The position numbers and the translations under genes were made by a program. Below are positions 26,074 through 36,800 of a stretch of DNA of 64,000 bases, one piece after another. The notes under the pieces were generated by a model. It worked only from the letters and a program-made list of their open reading frames with translations. It had not been told where the DNA came from and made no database searches. This DNA comes from Chitinophagales bacterium. Its GTDB lineage: Bacteria; Bacteroidota; Bacteroidia; Chitinophagales; UBA10324. Position 1 is the first letter of the stretch; every line of letters begins with the position of its first letter. The stretch lies in the NCBI GenBank assembly GCA_013816805.1, contig JACDDS010000001.1, forward strand, positions 209,001 to 273,000, given 5' to 3'.

Positions 26074-29000
26074 ATGAAAAATTACCTGCAGATATATAAA
26101 AATCCAGTAACAGTGATTATCGCAATCATTATTATGGGAGGTGTATTTGCTTATACCAATATGCATACAGCATTATTTCCTGAAATAACTTTTCCAAAGA
26201 TAAAGGTGATTGCAGATGCAGGTAAACAACCGGTAGATCAGATGATGATAACGGTAACCCGACCTCTGGAAAACACGATCAAGCAGGTACCGGACTTGCA
26301 GGATATTCGAAGCATCACCAGCAGAGGCAGCTGTGAAATCAGCGCATATATGGACTGGAATGCAAACATTGATTTAAGCCAGCAGCGAATAGAATCGAAA
26401 ATTGCTGAAATAAAAAATAACCTTCCTGCTGATGTACACATTACGGTGGAACGAATGAATCCGTCAATTCTCCCGGTAATCGGTTACACGCTCGAGAGTT
26501 CGAATCGTTCTCCTATTGAGTTGAAGCTTCTGGCTATTAATACTATTAAACCTTTTCTTTCTCAGGTATCCGGTATTTCGGAAGTGAGGATTATTGGTGG
26601 TCAGGATAAAGAATACAAGGTAATGCTGAACACTCAAAAAATGAGTACCCTGGGAGTTACTCCTGACGCTTTGAGTACTGTTTTTTCTCAAACAAATTTT
26701 GTTAAGTCGAATGGATACCTATCTGATTATCGCGTGCTTTATCTCACTACAACCAATGCACTGGTCGATTCTAAAGAAAAACTTGAGAACCTGGTGGTCA
26801 CAAACAGTGGAAGACGAATAGTTACCTTAAAGGATATTGCAGACGTGCAGATTGGACAAGCCAGGCAATACATAAAAATAAATGCCAATGGTAAAGAGGG
26901 TATACTCGTTGCTGTGGTAAAGCAACCCGGCACTAACCTGATTGACCTTTCCAATGAGATGGACCAGAAGCTTAATGACTTAAGGAAAACACTTCCTAAG
27001 GATGTTACTATAAAACCCTATTATCTCCAGGGAGATTTTGTAAAAGATTCTATTAAAAGTGTACGCGATAGTTTATTGGTCGGGTTACTACTTGCCATAT
27101 TGGTAGCCGTAATTTTTTTGCGCTCGCTCAAGTCCAGTGTTACCATTTTTATAACCATCCCGGTAACCCTTTGCCTCTCCCTTATGATTTTATACTTAAT
27201 GGGGCAGACCTTTAATATCATGACTCTTGGTGCAATAGCGGCAGCAATCGGACTTATTATCGATGATGCAATTGTTGTGGTGGAACAAATTCACCGAACC
27301 CATGAAGAGCATCCCGAAGATTCAGGCGCCGCACTGGTTAGCAAAGCGCTTCATTATTTATTTCCTGCAATGGTTGGTTCTTCTTTAAGCACCATTGTAA
27401 TCTTATTGCCTTTTATGCTTATGAGTGGTGTTGCGGGCGCTTATTTTAAGGTAATGACTAATTCGATGACTGTCATTTTAATCTGTTCTTTTTTTGTAAC
27501 CTGGATTGCTTTGCCCATTATCTATTTGCTATTAACGAAAAAGGAAAAGAAGCGTCATACCGCCGAAGTATTACCGGAAGATTGGGAGGCTATAAAAAAT
27601 AATATTTTACAGGAGAAAGAGGAAAATATTTCTGTTGGGCATAAAAGGCCGCGTCCTGTTAAAACACAGCGATGGGTTTCTTACTTCATAAAAAGACCGT
27701 GGATTAGCATGCTGATTTGCGGCATTCTGCTGGTATCCATTATACTGATTCTTCCTCACTTACAAACAGGATTTCTGCCCGAAATGGATGAGGGCAGTAT
27801 TGTTTTGGATTATATCTCGCCAGCAGGAACATCCCTGGAAGAAACCGATCGAATGCTACGCGAAGTTGAAAAAATAATTGTAAAAATCCCTGAGGTGCAG
27901 GCTTATTCAAGACGGACCGGAACTCAAATGGGCTTTTTTATCACCGAACCTAATAACGGTGATTACCTCATTTCTTTAAAGAAAAACAGGACGCGCACTA
28001 CTGATGAGGTAATTGAAGATATAAGAGAAAGAGTAGAGGCAACGCAGCCTGCCCTTCAGATTGATTTCGGACAGGTAATTGGTGATATGCTTGGGGATCT
28101 TATGGCTAGTGTTCAACCGATAGAAGTGAAGGTATTTGGAACGGATCGAACCACACTGCAACAACTCTCCAAACAAATTGCATCTGTTGTGGAACAAGTA
28201 CCGGGAACGGCAGATGTGTTTGATGGAATTGTTATTGCCGGACCTTCCGTAACCATAACACCAAATGCTTCTGCAATTGCTCAGTACGGTTTGTCAGCCC
28301 TGAATCTGCAATACCAGCTTCAAAATTCCCTGGAGGGAAATGTTGTTGGAAATGTTTTTGAACATGAGCAGTTAACCCCTGTAAGAATGCTGTATTCCAG
28401 TAAAGCAGGCAATAGTCTTGAAGACATAAACGCCCTTCAGATTTTTCTCCCTTCAGGTAAGCTAATACCCATAAACGAACTGGCCGTTGTTACCGTAAAT
28501 GCCGGGGATGCCCAAATTGAACGGGAAAATCTTGAAAGTATGGGGGTAATTACATCACGCCTGAACAATAGAGATCTGGGAAGTGTAATAAAAGATATTC
28601 AAAAGCAGATCACATCAAAAATTTCACTTCCTTCCGGCTATCACATTGAATATGGAGGTACTTACGCTCAGCAAAAGCAATCTTTCAATGAATTGCTGGT
28701 GATTTTAATACTGGCATCATTGCTGGTGTTTTGTGTAATCCTATTCCTGTTTAAAGATTTGAGGGTTGCTTTAATTATAATCAGTATTTCCATTTTGGGA
28801 GTTGCGGGAAGTTATCTGGCCCTTATAATTACCAATACGCCTCTGAATGTAGGAAGCTATACAGGGCTTATTATGATTGTAGGAATTATTGGAGAAAATG
28901 CAATTTTTACTTTTTGGCAGTTCAGGGAATCGCTTAAAGAAAAATCACTGGATGATGCAATCATTTTTTCCATTTCTACGCGCCTTCGCCCTAAGCTTAT

Positions 29001-29211
29001 GACTGCACTCGGTGCCATTATTGCGCTGATGCCTATTGCCCTGGGCATCGGAGCAGGGGCGCAGTTACATCAGCCATTGGCAATTGCAGTAATCGGAGGT
29101 TTTCTTGCAGGTCTGCCCTTGCTCCTTATTGTGCTTCCGTCGATGATACATTTAATACTCAAAAATTACAAAAGCACTGCTGTTTTTTCGGGCCCTGATT
29201 CAGGTGTCTAA
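26074..29211 (+). CDS. RND-family efflux transporter (inner-membrane pump)
   Basis: A 1045-residue RND pump with the duplicated architecture: 12 membrane segments and two large periplasmic loops. TM4 has the proton-relay pair Asp397-Asp398 in IGLIIDDAIVVVEQ, as in hydrophobe/amphiphile (HAE1) and heavy-metal (HME) pumps. FPEITFPKIKVIADAG at the start of the first loop and FLPEMDEGSIVLDYISPAG in the second resemble CusA/CzcA-like pumps; the CusA methionine triad was not recognised. Exports drugs, metals or lipids through the TolC partner, powered by the proton gradient. Last gene of the three-gene operon. Substrate class cannot be fixed from sequence alone. Confidence 0.92.
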   Translation: MKNYLQIYKNPVTVIIAIIIMGGVFAYTNMHTALFPEITFPKIKVIADAGKQPVDQMMITVTRPLENTIKQVPDLQDIRSITSRGSCEISAYMDWNANIDLSQQRIESKIAEIKNNLPADVHITVERMNPSILPVIGYTLESSNRSPIELKLLAINTIKPFLSQVSGISEVRIIGGQDKEYKVMLNTQKMSTLGVTPDALSTVFSQTNFVKSNGYLSDYRVLYLTTTNALVDSKEKLENLVVTNSGRRIVTLKDIADVQIGQARQYIKINANGKEGILVAVVKQPGTNLIDLSNEMDQKLNDLRKTLPKDVTIKPYYLQGDFVKDSIKSVRDSLLVGLLLAILVAVIFLRSLKSSVTIFITIPVTLCLSLMILYLMGQTFNIMTLGAIAAAIGLIIDDAIVVVEQIHRTHEEHPEDSGAALVSKALHYLFPAMVGSSLSTIVILLPFMLMSGVAGAYFKVMTNSMTVILICSFFVTWIALPIIYLLLTKKEKKRHTAEVLPEDWEAIKNNILQEKEENISVGHKRPRPVKTQRWVSYFIKRPWISMLICGILLVSIILILPHLQTGFLPEMDEGSIVLDYISPAGTSLEETDRMLREVEKIIVKIPEVQAYSRRTGTQMGFFITEPNNGDYLISLKKNRTRTTDEVIEDIRERVEATQPALQIDFGQVIGDMLGDLMASVQPIEVKVFGTDRTTLQQLSKQIASVVEQVPGTADVFDGIVIAGPSVTITPNASAIAQYGLSALNLQYQLQNSLEGNVVGNVFEHEQLTPVRMLYSSKAGNSLEDINALQIFLPSGKLIPINELAVVTVNAGDAQIERENLESMGVITSRLNNRDLGSVIKDIQKQITSKISLPSGYHIEYGGTYAQQKQSFNELLVILILASLLVFCVILFLFKDLRVALIIISISILGVAGSYLALIITNTPLNVGSYTGLIMIVGIIGENAIFTFWQFRESLKEKSLDDAIIFSISTRLRPKLMTALGAIIALMPIALGIGAGAQLHQPLAIAVIGGFLAGLPLLLIVLPSMIHLILKNYKSTAVFSGPDSGV

Positions 29212-29343
29212 ATATCATCCATATCCTGCTGTTCCATTAGCACAAAAATTCTAGCTTAGAACAATTTTAAATCTTTATGCGTTACATTACATCGCTACTG
29301 TTTAAGTTTATAAAAACTAAAATAGGCAATGAAAGTTGCCCCT

Positions 29344-29351
29344 TATTTTTG
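29344..29351 (+). promoter_or_regulatory. Candidate Bacteroidota -7 promoter element before the VOC gene
   Basis: TATTTTTG matches TAnnTTTG, 87 nt before the ATG at 29439, in a 227-nt gap. A longer leader than for other genes here; another less perfect element (TATTGCATCTTAG) lies nearer the start. Confidence 0.3.
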
Positions 29352-29438
29352 CGAATGTTTAAATTATTTACTTTATAATGTACTTTCAAATATTGCATCT
29401 TAGCGCCTGTAACAGGTATTAATAAAATAGATATCAAT

Positions 29439-29873
29439 ATGGCAGTAAACCCAATTCCACCAGGATTTCACAGCATCACTCCTTACTTTAGCGTGAATGA
29501 TGCCAAGCAGTTTATGACGTTTTTAAAAAAGGCTTTTAGTGCTGAAGAGCATTTTCGAATGAACCGGCATGACGGCACTATTGCACACGCTTCCATGCAA
29601 ATAGGAGATTCAATGATTGAAGTAAGTGATGCCCGACCAGAATTTCCTGCAGTGTCAATGTCGGTACACTTGTTCGTAGAAAATGTAGACGCTGTTTATA
29701 ATTGTGCTGTTTCAGCGGGCGCTGTTTCTGTTATGGCTCCTATGACTCAATTTTATGGTGACCGTGAATCGTATGTTAAAGATCCGTTTGGAAATAACTG
29801 GTATATTGCCACTCACGTAGAAGACGTGCCTGAAGATGAAATAGAGCGAAGGATGAAGGCCCAGGACCAATGA
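29439..29873 (+). CDS. VOC-superfamily (glyoxalase/PhnB-like) protein
   Basis: A 144-residue protein of the vicinal-oxygen-chelate fold in the PhnB/YcbJ-like subgroup. It shows two beta-alpha-beta-beta-beta modules: ITPYFSVNDAKQFMTFLKKAF and SVHLFVENVDAVYNCAVSAGA. DRESYVKDPFGNNWYIATH is the typical end of the second module. Likely metal-binding positions are His in GTIAHASMQIGD and Glu/His near the ends of the modules. Members act in small-molecule modification or resistance, and the substrate cannot be inferred. It stands alone; a hairpin overlaps the stop codon. Confidence 0.88.
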   Translation: MAVNPIPPGFHSITPYFSVNDAKQFMTFLKKAFSAEEHFRMNRHDGTIAHASMQIGDSMIEVSDARPEFPAVSMSVHLFVENVDAVYNCAVSAGAVSVMAPMTQFYGDRESYVKDPFGNNWYIATHVEDVPEDEIERRMKAQDQ

Positions 29874-29894
29874 TGCTAACCACATTTAGCATCA
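29871..29894 (+). terminator. Hairpin overlapping the VOC stop codon
   Basis: TGATGCTAA (29871-29879) pairs perfectly with TTAGCATCA (29886-29894) across a 6-nt loop, starting at the TGA stop. The following bases are not a clear T-run, so it may be a weak terminator or a 3'-end stability hairpin. Confidence 0.45.
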
Positions 29895-30000
29895 TTCAGG
29901 TACAGCATTTTGTAATCAATGTGGTCCGATACAAGCGTAATTGATAAAGATGTTGTTAACCGGATTATTTTTGATTAAATTTAAAAATTGCTGAACAGAG

Positions 30001-31940
30001 CTATTGCTTTACAAATTTTTTCATCAGCACAGTTTTACTGTCAGCTAGTTTTATAAAATAAATTCCTGCGGGAAGTTTCTCAATATTTATAGACACGTTA
30101 TTTACTTTATTCGGAACTATATTTTCTGAAATTATCTTTATTCGTTCCCCTTTCATATTCACGATTTCCAGGTTGTTAGAATTTTTGCCTGACACGTGGC
30201 AGGTTACACCTATAACATTTGACGATGGAACGGGGTAAACATCAATAAAATCTACAGACTGTGACTCACTGTTTATATTGGTAAGCGTATTATAAGCAGA
30301 CAATATCCAAAGGTCCGGATCAAAGACTGCGTTTGTCGGGCTAAATCCTAAATTAACAGAAAAGCTTTGGCCGGAAAATGTGTTCTGTAAAACTACAATC
30401 GTATCATGTGAGGCGTCCGTAAATTCTACCGGTACCGGCATTGAAAAGAAAGACACAGAAGGATGGGAGGTTGTTTGTTCAATTGTAATATCTACAGAGG
30501 TATCGGTCGGGTTCCATAAGGTATAATAAGAAGGATAGCCTTCACCATAATACCATTGATTAAAAAAGTCAGAAAGGTCTTTGCCGCTGGCCAGTTCCAT
30601 ATTTCGTTGCAGGTCAGCAGTTCGCGCATAACCATAAGAAATAGCGGCATCGGTTAAATAATACTTTAAACCCTGAAAGAAAGCAGAATCACCAACCACC
30701 CACCGCAGCATGTGAAGTACATAAGCACCTTTAGCGTACGTTAATCTACCGTCAAAAATTCGATTGATTTCAGTAGTATCATTACAAAATACTGAACCGC
30801 CGGCATTACTTACTATGTAGCCGATCTCCTTTGCCTTCCAGGAATACCAATCGGACTGATACAGGAATTCATTTGTTAGTCCTTCACAATAGGTAGCAAA
30901 ACCTTCATTCAGCCATATATCGCTCCAGCTGCCGCAGGTAACCATATCACCAAACCATTGATGTGCACATTCATGGGCCAGCAAATCAATTCCAAACCCT
31001 GATACAAACGTCATAGTCTGATGTTCCATGCCTCCTCCCCAGCTAAACTGAGCATGGCCGTATTTTTCTTTTGAAAAAGGATATTGAATAAATAAACTGT
31101 CGTAAAGCCGGATAACATTTATAAGCTCATGTGTTCCGGACCGGGCCTCACCCAGATTTTCAGGATATACATAGTTCAGCATCTGAAGTGAATCACCATT
31201 TAATAGCGGAACATAGTCACTGTAACTGGAATAATTAGTTACCGCAAGTGCTACCAGATATGCAGCAATAGGGTAACGGCTTTTCCAATGATATGATTTG
31301 TAATCACCAATCTGAACTTCAGAAATCAGCACACCATTGCTGCCATCGCGATAATCTCTAGGACAAGTAACTATTATATCAATAGAATCTATTTTATCAT
31401 TTAAGGATTGCTTGCATGGCCACCAGTCTTTTGCTCCAAACGGCTCTGATAGAGTCCAGATAACAGGCACCCCACTGTGTGTGGTTTGAGAAAAGGAACC
31501 AAAGCCGGAGCCGGTGGGTATGCCTTCGTAATAAATGCTTACAGAATCTAAAATGCCATTAGTTATAGCGCAGGTAAAAAGATTGCCAGAACATCATCGC
31601 TACGTTGCGCATATCCGATACTGGAATTGTGATACCGGATGGAATCTATTTGCAGGTTGTAAGAGAAATCAAAATCCAATTCAGAGAAGTCATCTGTTTT
31701 CGGCACAAAATAAGTAGCTACAGAACCTGAAATATAGTATACATTAGGATCTATATTCCATTCACAGCGGTGATATTTAACATCATAGTTATCTGCTATT
31801 GTTTCTGAGGATTCTGACAACCGCAAAGCAATACGTTTTTCCGATTCCACTATCGTATTAAGATTTGGTGACAGCGGTACCTGTGCATGGATATACGATA
31901 CTAAAAAAGAAAAAATAAGAGCGGTAAAAAATGATTTCAC
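30001..31940 (-). pseudogene. Secreted M1 metallo-aminopeptidase with T9SS type A domain, frameshifted
   Basis: Two frames encode one protein. The N-terminal part (31940-31563) has a signal peptide (1-19, FLVSYIHAQ) and the M1 N-terminal beta domain, ending DVLAIFLPAL then TAA. The other frame resumes at once with ITNGILDSVSIYYEG and GFGSFSQTTHSG, continuing to the stop at 30001; deleting one base near 31570 would explain the break. The catalytic domain has zinc motif HECAH in LLAHECAHQWFGDMV and the downstream Glu in WLNEGFATY, plus WGGGMEHQTM (the GxMEN-like motif, with His in place of Asn). The end is a T9SS type A domain (VYPVPSSNVIGVTC ... PAGIYFIKL). Restored length is about 646 residues. 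It may be a true pseudogene or an assembly error. Confidence 0.85.
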
Positions 31941-32108
31941 AAACAGAGGAGTTTAACAAGTCAATTAAAGGTATGAGTTTTTGGAAGACGATATTTTTGA
32001 CGAATAAAAATAAGATAACAGCCTGTTTATTCTGCCTTTGGTGGGTTACTTATTTGATAAATACCGGTTTAGAAAGAACCTTTAAATTTGCTTTTATTTA
32101 GAATTAAG

Positions 32109-33269
32109 ATGAAAATAGCATTACTGATATTCCTGATAATGCCAACCCTGGCCTTTAGCCAATACCAAGTGCAGTTCCAGGAAATCAGTTTTGTACAAGC
32201 ACTTCAAAAATCCAGTGTAACTCATAAGCCTGTTTTTTTTATGGGCTATGCCTCCTGGTGTGAGCATTGCAAATACATGAAAGAGCAGGTGTTTACCGAT
32301 TCCGCTGTAGCAGGATTTTTAAATCAGCATTTTGTTTCATTTAAAATAGATATGGAAAAAGGCGAAGGCATCGCACTCGCAAAAAAGTTGGCTGTTAAAT
32401 CTTTACCAACGCTGATATTTTTAGACAGCAGTGGTAATACCCTTTATCGCATTGTAGGGGAATGGAAGAAAGATGATTTCTTAATCCAGGCAAAAAATGC
32501 ACTTACGCCGGAACTGCAATTGCCTTATCTAAGGAAACAATATGAATCCGATAAATCCAATCCTGAAAAATGCTATCCCTACATCCGTGCCTTGCGGAGA
32601 GGAAATATGGATGTTCAGCAAGTGGCCGATGAATATTTTTTAACACAAAGCGATTCACAATTGTTGAGTGAAATAAACTGGAAAATACTTGCAAATGGAG
32701 AATTCGATATCACTTCTCATCCTTTTAAATTTCTTATCGCGCATCAGAAAGAATTTGCAGCAATTACTTCACCGGAGCGCGTAGAAAGAAAGCTTTTAGG
32801 TACAGTTGCTGAAGTGCTCAGTCCTTTAATTACCAATAAAGATTCGTTGAAATATTTTGAATTAAAATCTGCAGCTGTTGCTATTCGTGACTATAAAATA
32901 GATTCACTTCTTTTCACAATGGATATCACCCTTATGGAAAGTACCGGTAACTGGAGTGGATATCAAAAAGTAACTTCTGAATCCGTAACAAAATACCTTT
33001 GGCAGGATTATGTACAATTAAAAAATATCTGTGATCAGTATTTGAAACATATAACAGATCTGAAAGCACTCATTGCTGCAACAGAATGGGCATCGAGAAC
33101 AGTACAGCTGCATGAGGATTACGGCACCTGGTTACTTTGTTCACGATTGTATTTGAAGGCAGGAAAAAAACCAGAAGCTTTTCAAATGGCTCAAAAAGCC
33201 AAGAATACAGCAGTTAAAAATGGATGGAGCACTGACGAAGCTGATGTGTTACTTAAGCAAACTCAATAG
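32109..33269 (+). CDS. Periplasmic thioredoxin-fold protein
   Basis: A protein of 386 residues from ATG 32109, chosen because MKIALLIFLIMPTLAFSQ is a clean signal peptide; the upstream ATG at 32088 adds seven residues. The thioredoxin domain (about 20-130) has the CxxC motif WCEHCKYMK and cis-Pro KSLPTLIFLDSSG. The remainder (about 140-386) is helical and probably TPR-like, with KAGKKPEAFQMAQKAKN near the end. The domain organisation recalls 'thioredoxin family protein' lipoproteins of Bacteroidota used in periplasmic disulfide reduction; the partner is unknown. It lies between a divergent M1 gene and the convergent cytochrome-like lipoprotein. Confidence 0.85.
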   Translation: MKIALLIFLIMPTLAFSQYQVQFQEISFVQALQKSSVTHKPVFFMGYASWCEHCKYMKEQVFTDSAVAGFLNQHFVSFKIDMEKGEGIALAKKLAVKSLPTLIFLDSSGNTLYRIVGEWKKDDFLIQAKNALTPELQLPYLRKQYESDKSNPEKCYPYIRALRRGNMDVQQVADEYFLTQSDSQLLSEINWKILANGEFDITSHPFKFLIAHQKEFAAITSPERVERKLLGTVAEVLSPLITNKDSLKYFELKSAAVAIRDYKIDSLLFTMDITLMESTGNWSGYQKVTSESVTKYLWQDYVQLKNICDQYLKHITDLKALIAATEWASRTVQLHEDYGTWLLCSRLYLKAGKKPEAFQMAQKAKNTAVKNGWSTDEADVLLKQTQ

Positions 33270-33295
33270 TAACAGAATTTAAAAAATTTTTTTCA

Positions 33296-33679
33296 TCAAT
33301 TACAGTTTGCTCCCTGGTTCACCCAAAGCTCCAATTTTTGTAATGCAGTATCCGCTATTTGTGTGGGCCCAAGGGAATAGGAGGGAGGCATGCCTCCTGA
33401 AGGGCTAAAAACACGGCTTTGCAATGAACCGTTATTTACTTTGTCTATCAGTCCTGCACAAGTAGTAAAATCCCCATTTGATCCCTGGTTGCTGTTTGTT
33501 ACGTGACACTGCTGGCCGCCTGTTCCGTAACAATAAACCTGAAGAATAGGCACAATATCTTTAGAGAAGCTTATAACCGTATCTTCAATCAGCACTTTAG
33601 GAGCAGGCATGGCTGTTTTATCATTGGAACAACCAATAAAAAATAAACACGCACAAGCAACTACAAATAGATATTTCAT
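33296..33679 (-). CDS. Small cytochrome c-like lipoprotein with atypical haem motif
   Basis: A 127-residue lipoprotein: signal peptide with lipobox FIGC (Cys17). The rest resembles the 'SFSKDIVPILQVYC' cytochrome module seen in Bacteroidota and Planctomycetes lipoproteins. Instead of the usual CxxCH or CxxxxCH, the sequence is CYGTGGQQCH, which is Cys-X7-Cys-His. A Met that could be an axial ligand lies in SGGMPPSYSLG, and the C-terminus ELWVNQGANC is typical of the family. Either haem is attached through an extended loop or the protein has lost haem and kept the fold. Convergent with the thioredoxin-fold gene. Confidence 0.75.
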   Translation of the reverse strand: MKYLFVVACACLFFIGCSNDKTAMPAPKVLIEDTVISFSKDIVPILQVYCYGTGGQQCHVTNSNQGSNGDFTTCAGLIDKVNNGSLQSRVFSPSGGMPPSYSLGPTQIADTALQKLELWVNQGANCN

Positions 33680-33893
33680 GAAAAATATTTAAATGGAATA
33701 CTTAAACTCATTGAAAAAATCAAACTTACATGAACTGGGACATAGTATTTTTAAAATGATAATCTAATTATCACAATTGTGTCATTTAATCTTAATTAAT
33801 ATCATAACAAATAAAGAATATGGCGAATTCAATGACTTTATCAGCTGTTTCTGAACAGGGCGGCGGTGTATTGTATATTATCTGTTGAAAGTT

Positions 33894-36800
33894 ATGAGCG
33901 CTCAAAACAGTAAACAACTGCTGCTGGTTTATTTTATAACTCTTACTCTGGCAAGCAAAGGAGAAACGCCGGATTTTCATTTTGAAAATTTTACCACTGA
34001 AAACGGACTTTCTAATAATGAAGTCAGTTGCTTCTACCAGGATAAAAATGGCTTTTTATGGATTGGAACTAAATTTGGCCTGAACAAATTTGACGGCAAC
34101 CAGTTTCAGAGTTTTTATCATAATCCGAATGATAGCAATTCCCTCTCGGGAAATCAGATTGTAGATCTATTGCAGGATGAAAACGGTGTATTCTGGGTTG
34201 CTACTAAAGATGGAGGTTTAACGCGGTACGATCCCCTTGCACAACATGGCAAACAATTCGATCAGTTTATCAACAGTCCTGAAAACCCTTTGTCTTTTCC
34301 TACGAACCGTCTGAATTGTGTTTTTAATTATAGCAGCAAATATATTATGGCAGGTGCTGAAGGTTTTCCTATTGTTTTAATAGATAAAAAATCATTAAAG
34401 GTGGTGCGATGGACTGCGGTGATGGATACTTCCGATTTGTTTTCCTTATTTAATGCAGATATCAAACAACAACTATTGTGGTCTCCATGGGTTCACAAGA
34501 TCAAGCGACAAAATGATACGCTATTTATCAGTTTCCTTTCCGCAACTATAGTGTATCGTATTGTAAAAAATAGGCTGTATAATCCAAAGTATAATCCTTC
34601 CATAGAGGCAGATCCTTCAGGAATATTGACAATCCCTGATTTTTGTATAGATGGAAAAAAAATTTGGTGTACAAGCTGGAAGCAAGGGTTATTTCTGCAG
34701 CAAGATTCTTTTTTTAATGATCATTGGACTATCAGTACAAAAAAATTTGGTGACTTTAATGATGTCGCAAAAGCGGTGAGTAATTATAATCAACAATATT
34801 TATTAGTTGCCTCAGCCTCCACAGGATTATATTTAATCGATAAAAACAATGGTAAAAAGATTTCTTTCAGGAATAGAAAAAGTGAGCCGTACAGTCTGGC
34901 TTCAAATCAAACTACCTCATTATTTAAAGACCGTGATGGCAATTGGTGGATTGGTACTTTAGAAGGCTTTTCACGCTTTGATTCTAAGCAATGGCAAATA
35001 AAAATAACTCCCATTCTTTCAGATGCCTTTCCTGATTTTACATCGTTCAGCATTTTTGAAGATGATGAAAACATTTTGCGGATCTGCACAAGTGACGGAA
35101 TTTATAAAAAAGCTTCGGGTGAAAAATCTTTTCATCTTGTCCCGTTTGAATTTAGAAATAAGCTGCTCAGTACCACGCTAATCCATGAATATGCACCTGG
35201 CGAATTTATTTTAGGAACGGAACTTTCTTTTTTCAAATATTATCCGCGCAGTGAAACTATTGAACCAGTTCCGGAAGACAAGCAATTTAATTTCCATACA
35301 GGGCTATACGATTTTGGAACCTTCCAGATTCGAAGCATGGTATCAGATACTCTTCATCAGCATCCGGTCCTGATGTATGCTCCACTAGGATGGGGACTTG
35401 GTCTCTACGATTTGGTAACAAAGGAACGGTTCGATTTTATTGTCAACCATTCGATAAAAAATTCTATTGGAAATAATCTTTCCAGAAAAATTATTAAAGA
35501 TAAAATGGGAGTCATTTGGGTTGCAACTTCAGGAGGGCTTTTTAAATGGAGAGGTCAATCTGAATTAATCAATGATTTTGATTCATACTTCCACATACCG
35601 AATGATTCTTCTTCTATTTCTTCAAATGACATATCGGATATTTTTGCAGATGCGAATAACCACCTATGGATAACTACGATTGGCGGAGCACTTAATGAAT
35701 TCGACGGTAATCGATTTACATGCTATCGCGCTGATCTGCCACAATCAAATCTGATGTATGGCATATACGCCGATAGAAGCAACCGTTTCTGGATACCAAG
35801 TGCCGCTGGCTTTGAAGTTTTTGACCGTGCGGAGAAGAGATTTTTTCATGTGCGGGTTTTCAATAGCACCATAATGCTAAGGCCCCCGGCCCAAATTATG
35901 CTAGATAAGAACGGTACTATGATGTATGCTGCAAAAAATTTTCTGGTTTCGTTCCAACCTGACTCTTTAAGATTTGATAAGACGTTTCCCAAAATTTATC
36001 TCACAGATTTTAAAGTGATGGACCAAAGCATTTTTCAGACTTCTGTATACTCGAATTTGAGATTGCCCTACAATAAAAATTTTATTACTATTGATTTTTC
36101 ATCACTGCAACTATCACACTCTTCCCAGGTTAAGTATCAATATCAGCTTGCAGGCTTAAACGACGAATGGTTTTTTGAAGATGCAGATGGAAAAGCAAAT
36201 TTCATGAGTTTGCCCCCGGCAAATTATACATTTAAAGTAAAGGCTGCCAATGCTGAAGGTAAATGGAGCGATGCCCTTAACCTTGTTTCTTTCACCATAT
36301 TAAAACCTTATTGGCAGGAATGGTGGTTTTATATGTTAGTGCTTGCAGTGATAATATTTATTACCTGGTATATTATTTCCCTGCGTTTTCGTCAAATACT
36401 ACGTCTTCAAACAGTCAGAAACCGCATTGCAAATGATCTGCATGACGATGTTGGTTCTGCCTTGAGTACAATCAGTCTTTATACAGAAGTAGCTCAGCTT
36501 AAATCGAGTGATGAAATAGGATTAAAACAAATCCTGACTAAGATATCCGCCACAAGCCAGGAAATGCAGGAGAATATGAACTTTATTGTGTGGAGCATTC
36601 AGCCACGTAACGATCGTTTCGATCATATGGTGCTGCGGATGAAGCAATATGCAATTGAGGTGCTTCAAACCAAAAATGTGCAGGTTCAGTTTGAATACGA
36701 TGAAAAAGTACAGGCTATTAAATTTTTCGCCGAGCAGCGAAAAGAAATCTTTCTGATATTTAAGGAAACCGTTAACAATATTTCAAAGTATGCCAATTGC

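Noticed and set aside
33885-33893. TTG start for the propeller kinase
   Set aside because: The ATG at 33894 is 9 nt downstream and gives an equally good signal peptide, so it is preferred.
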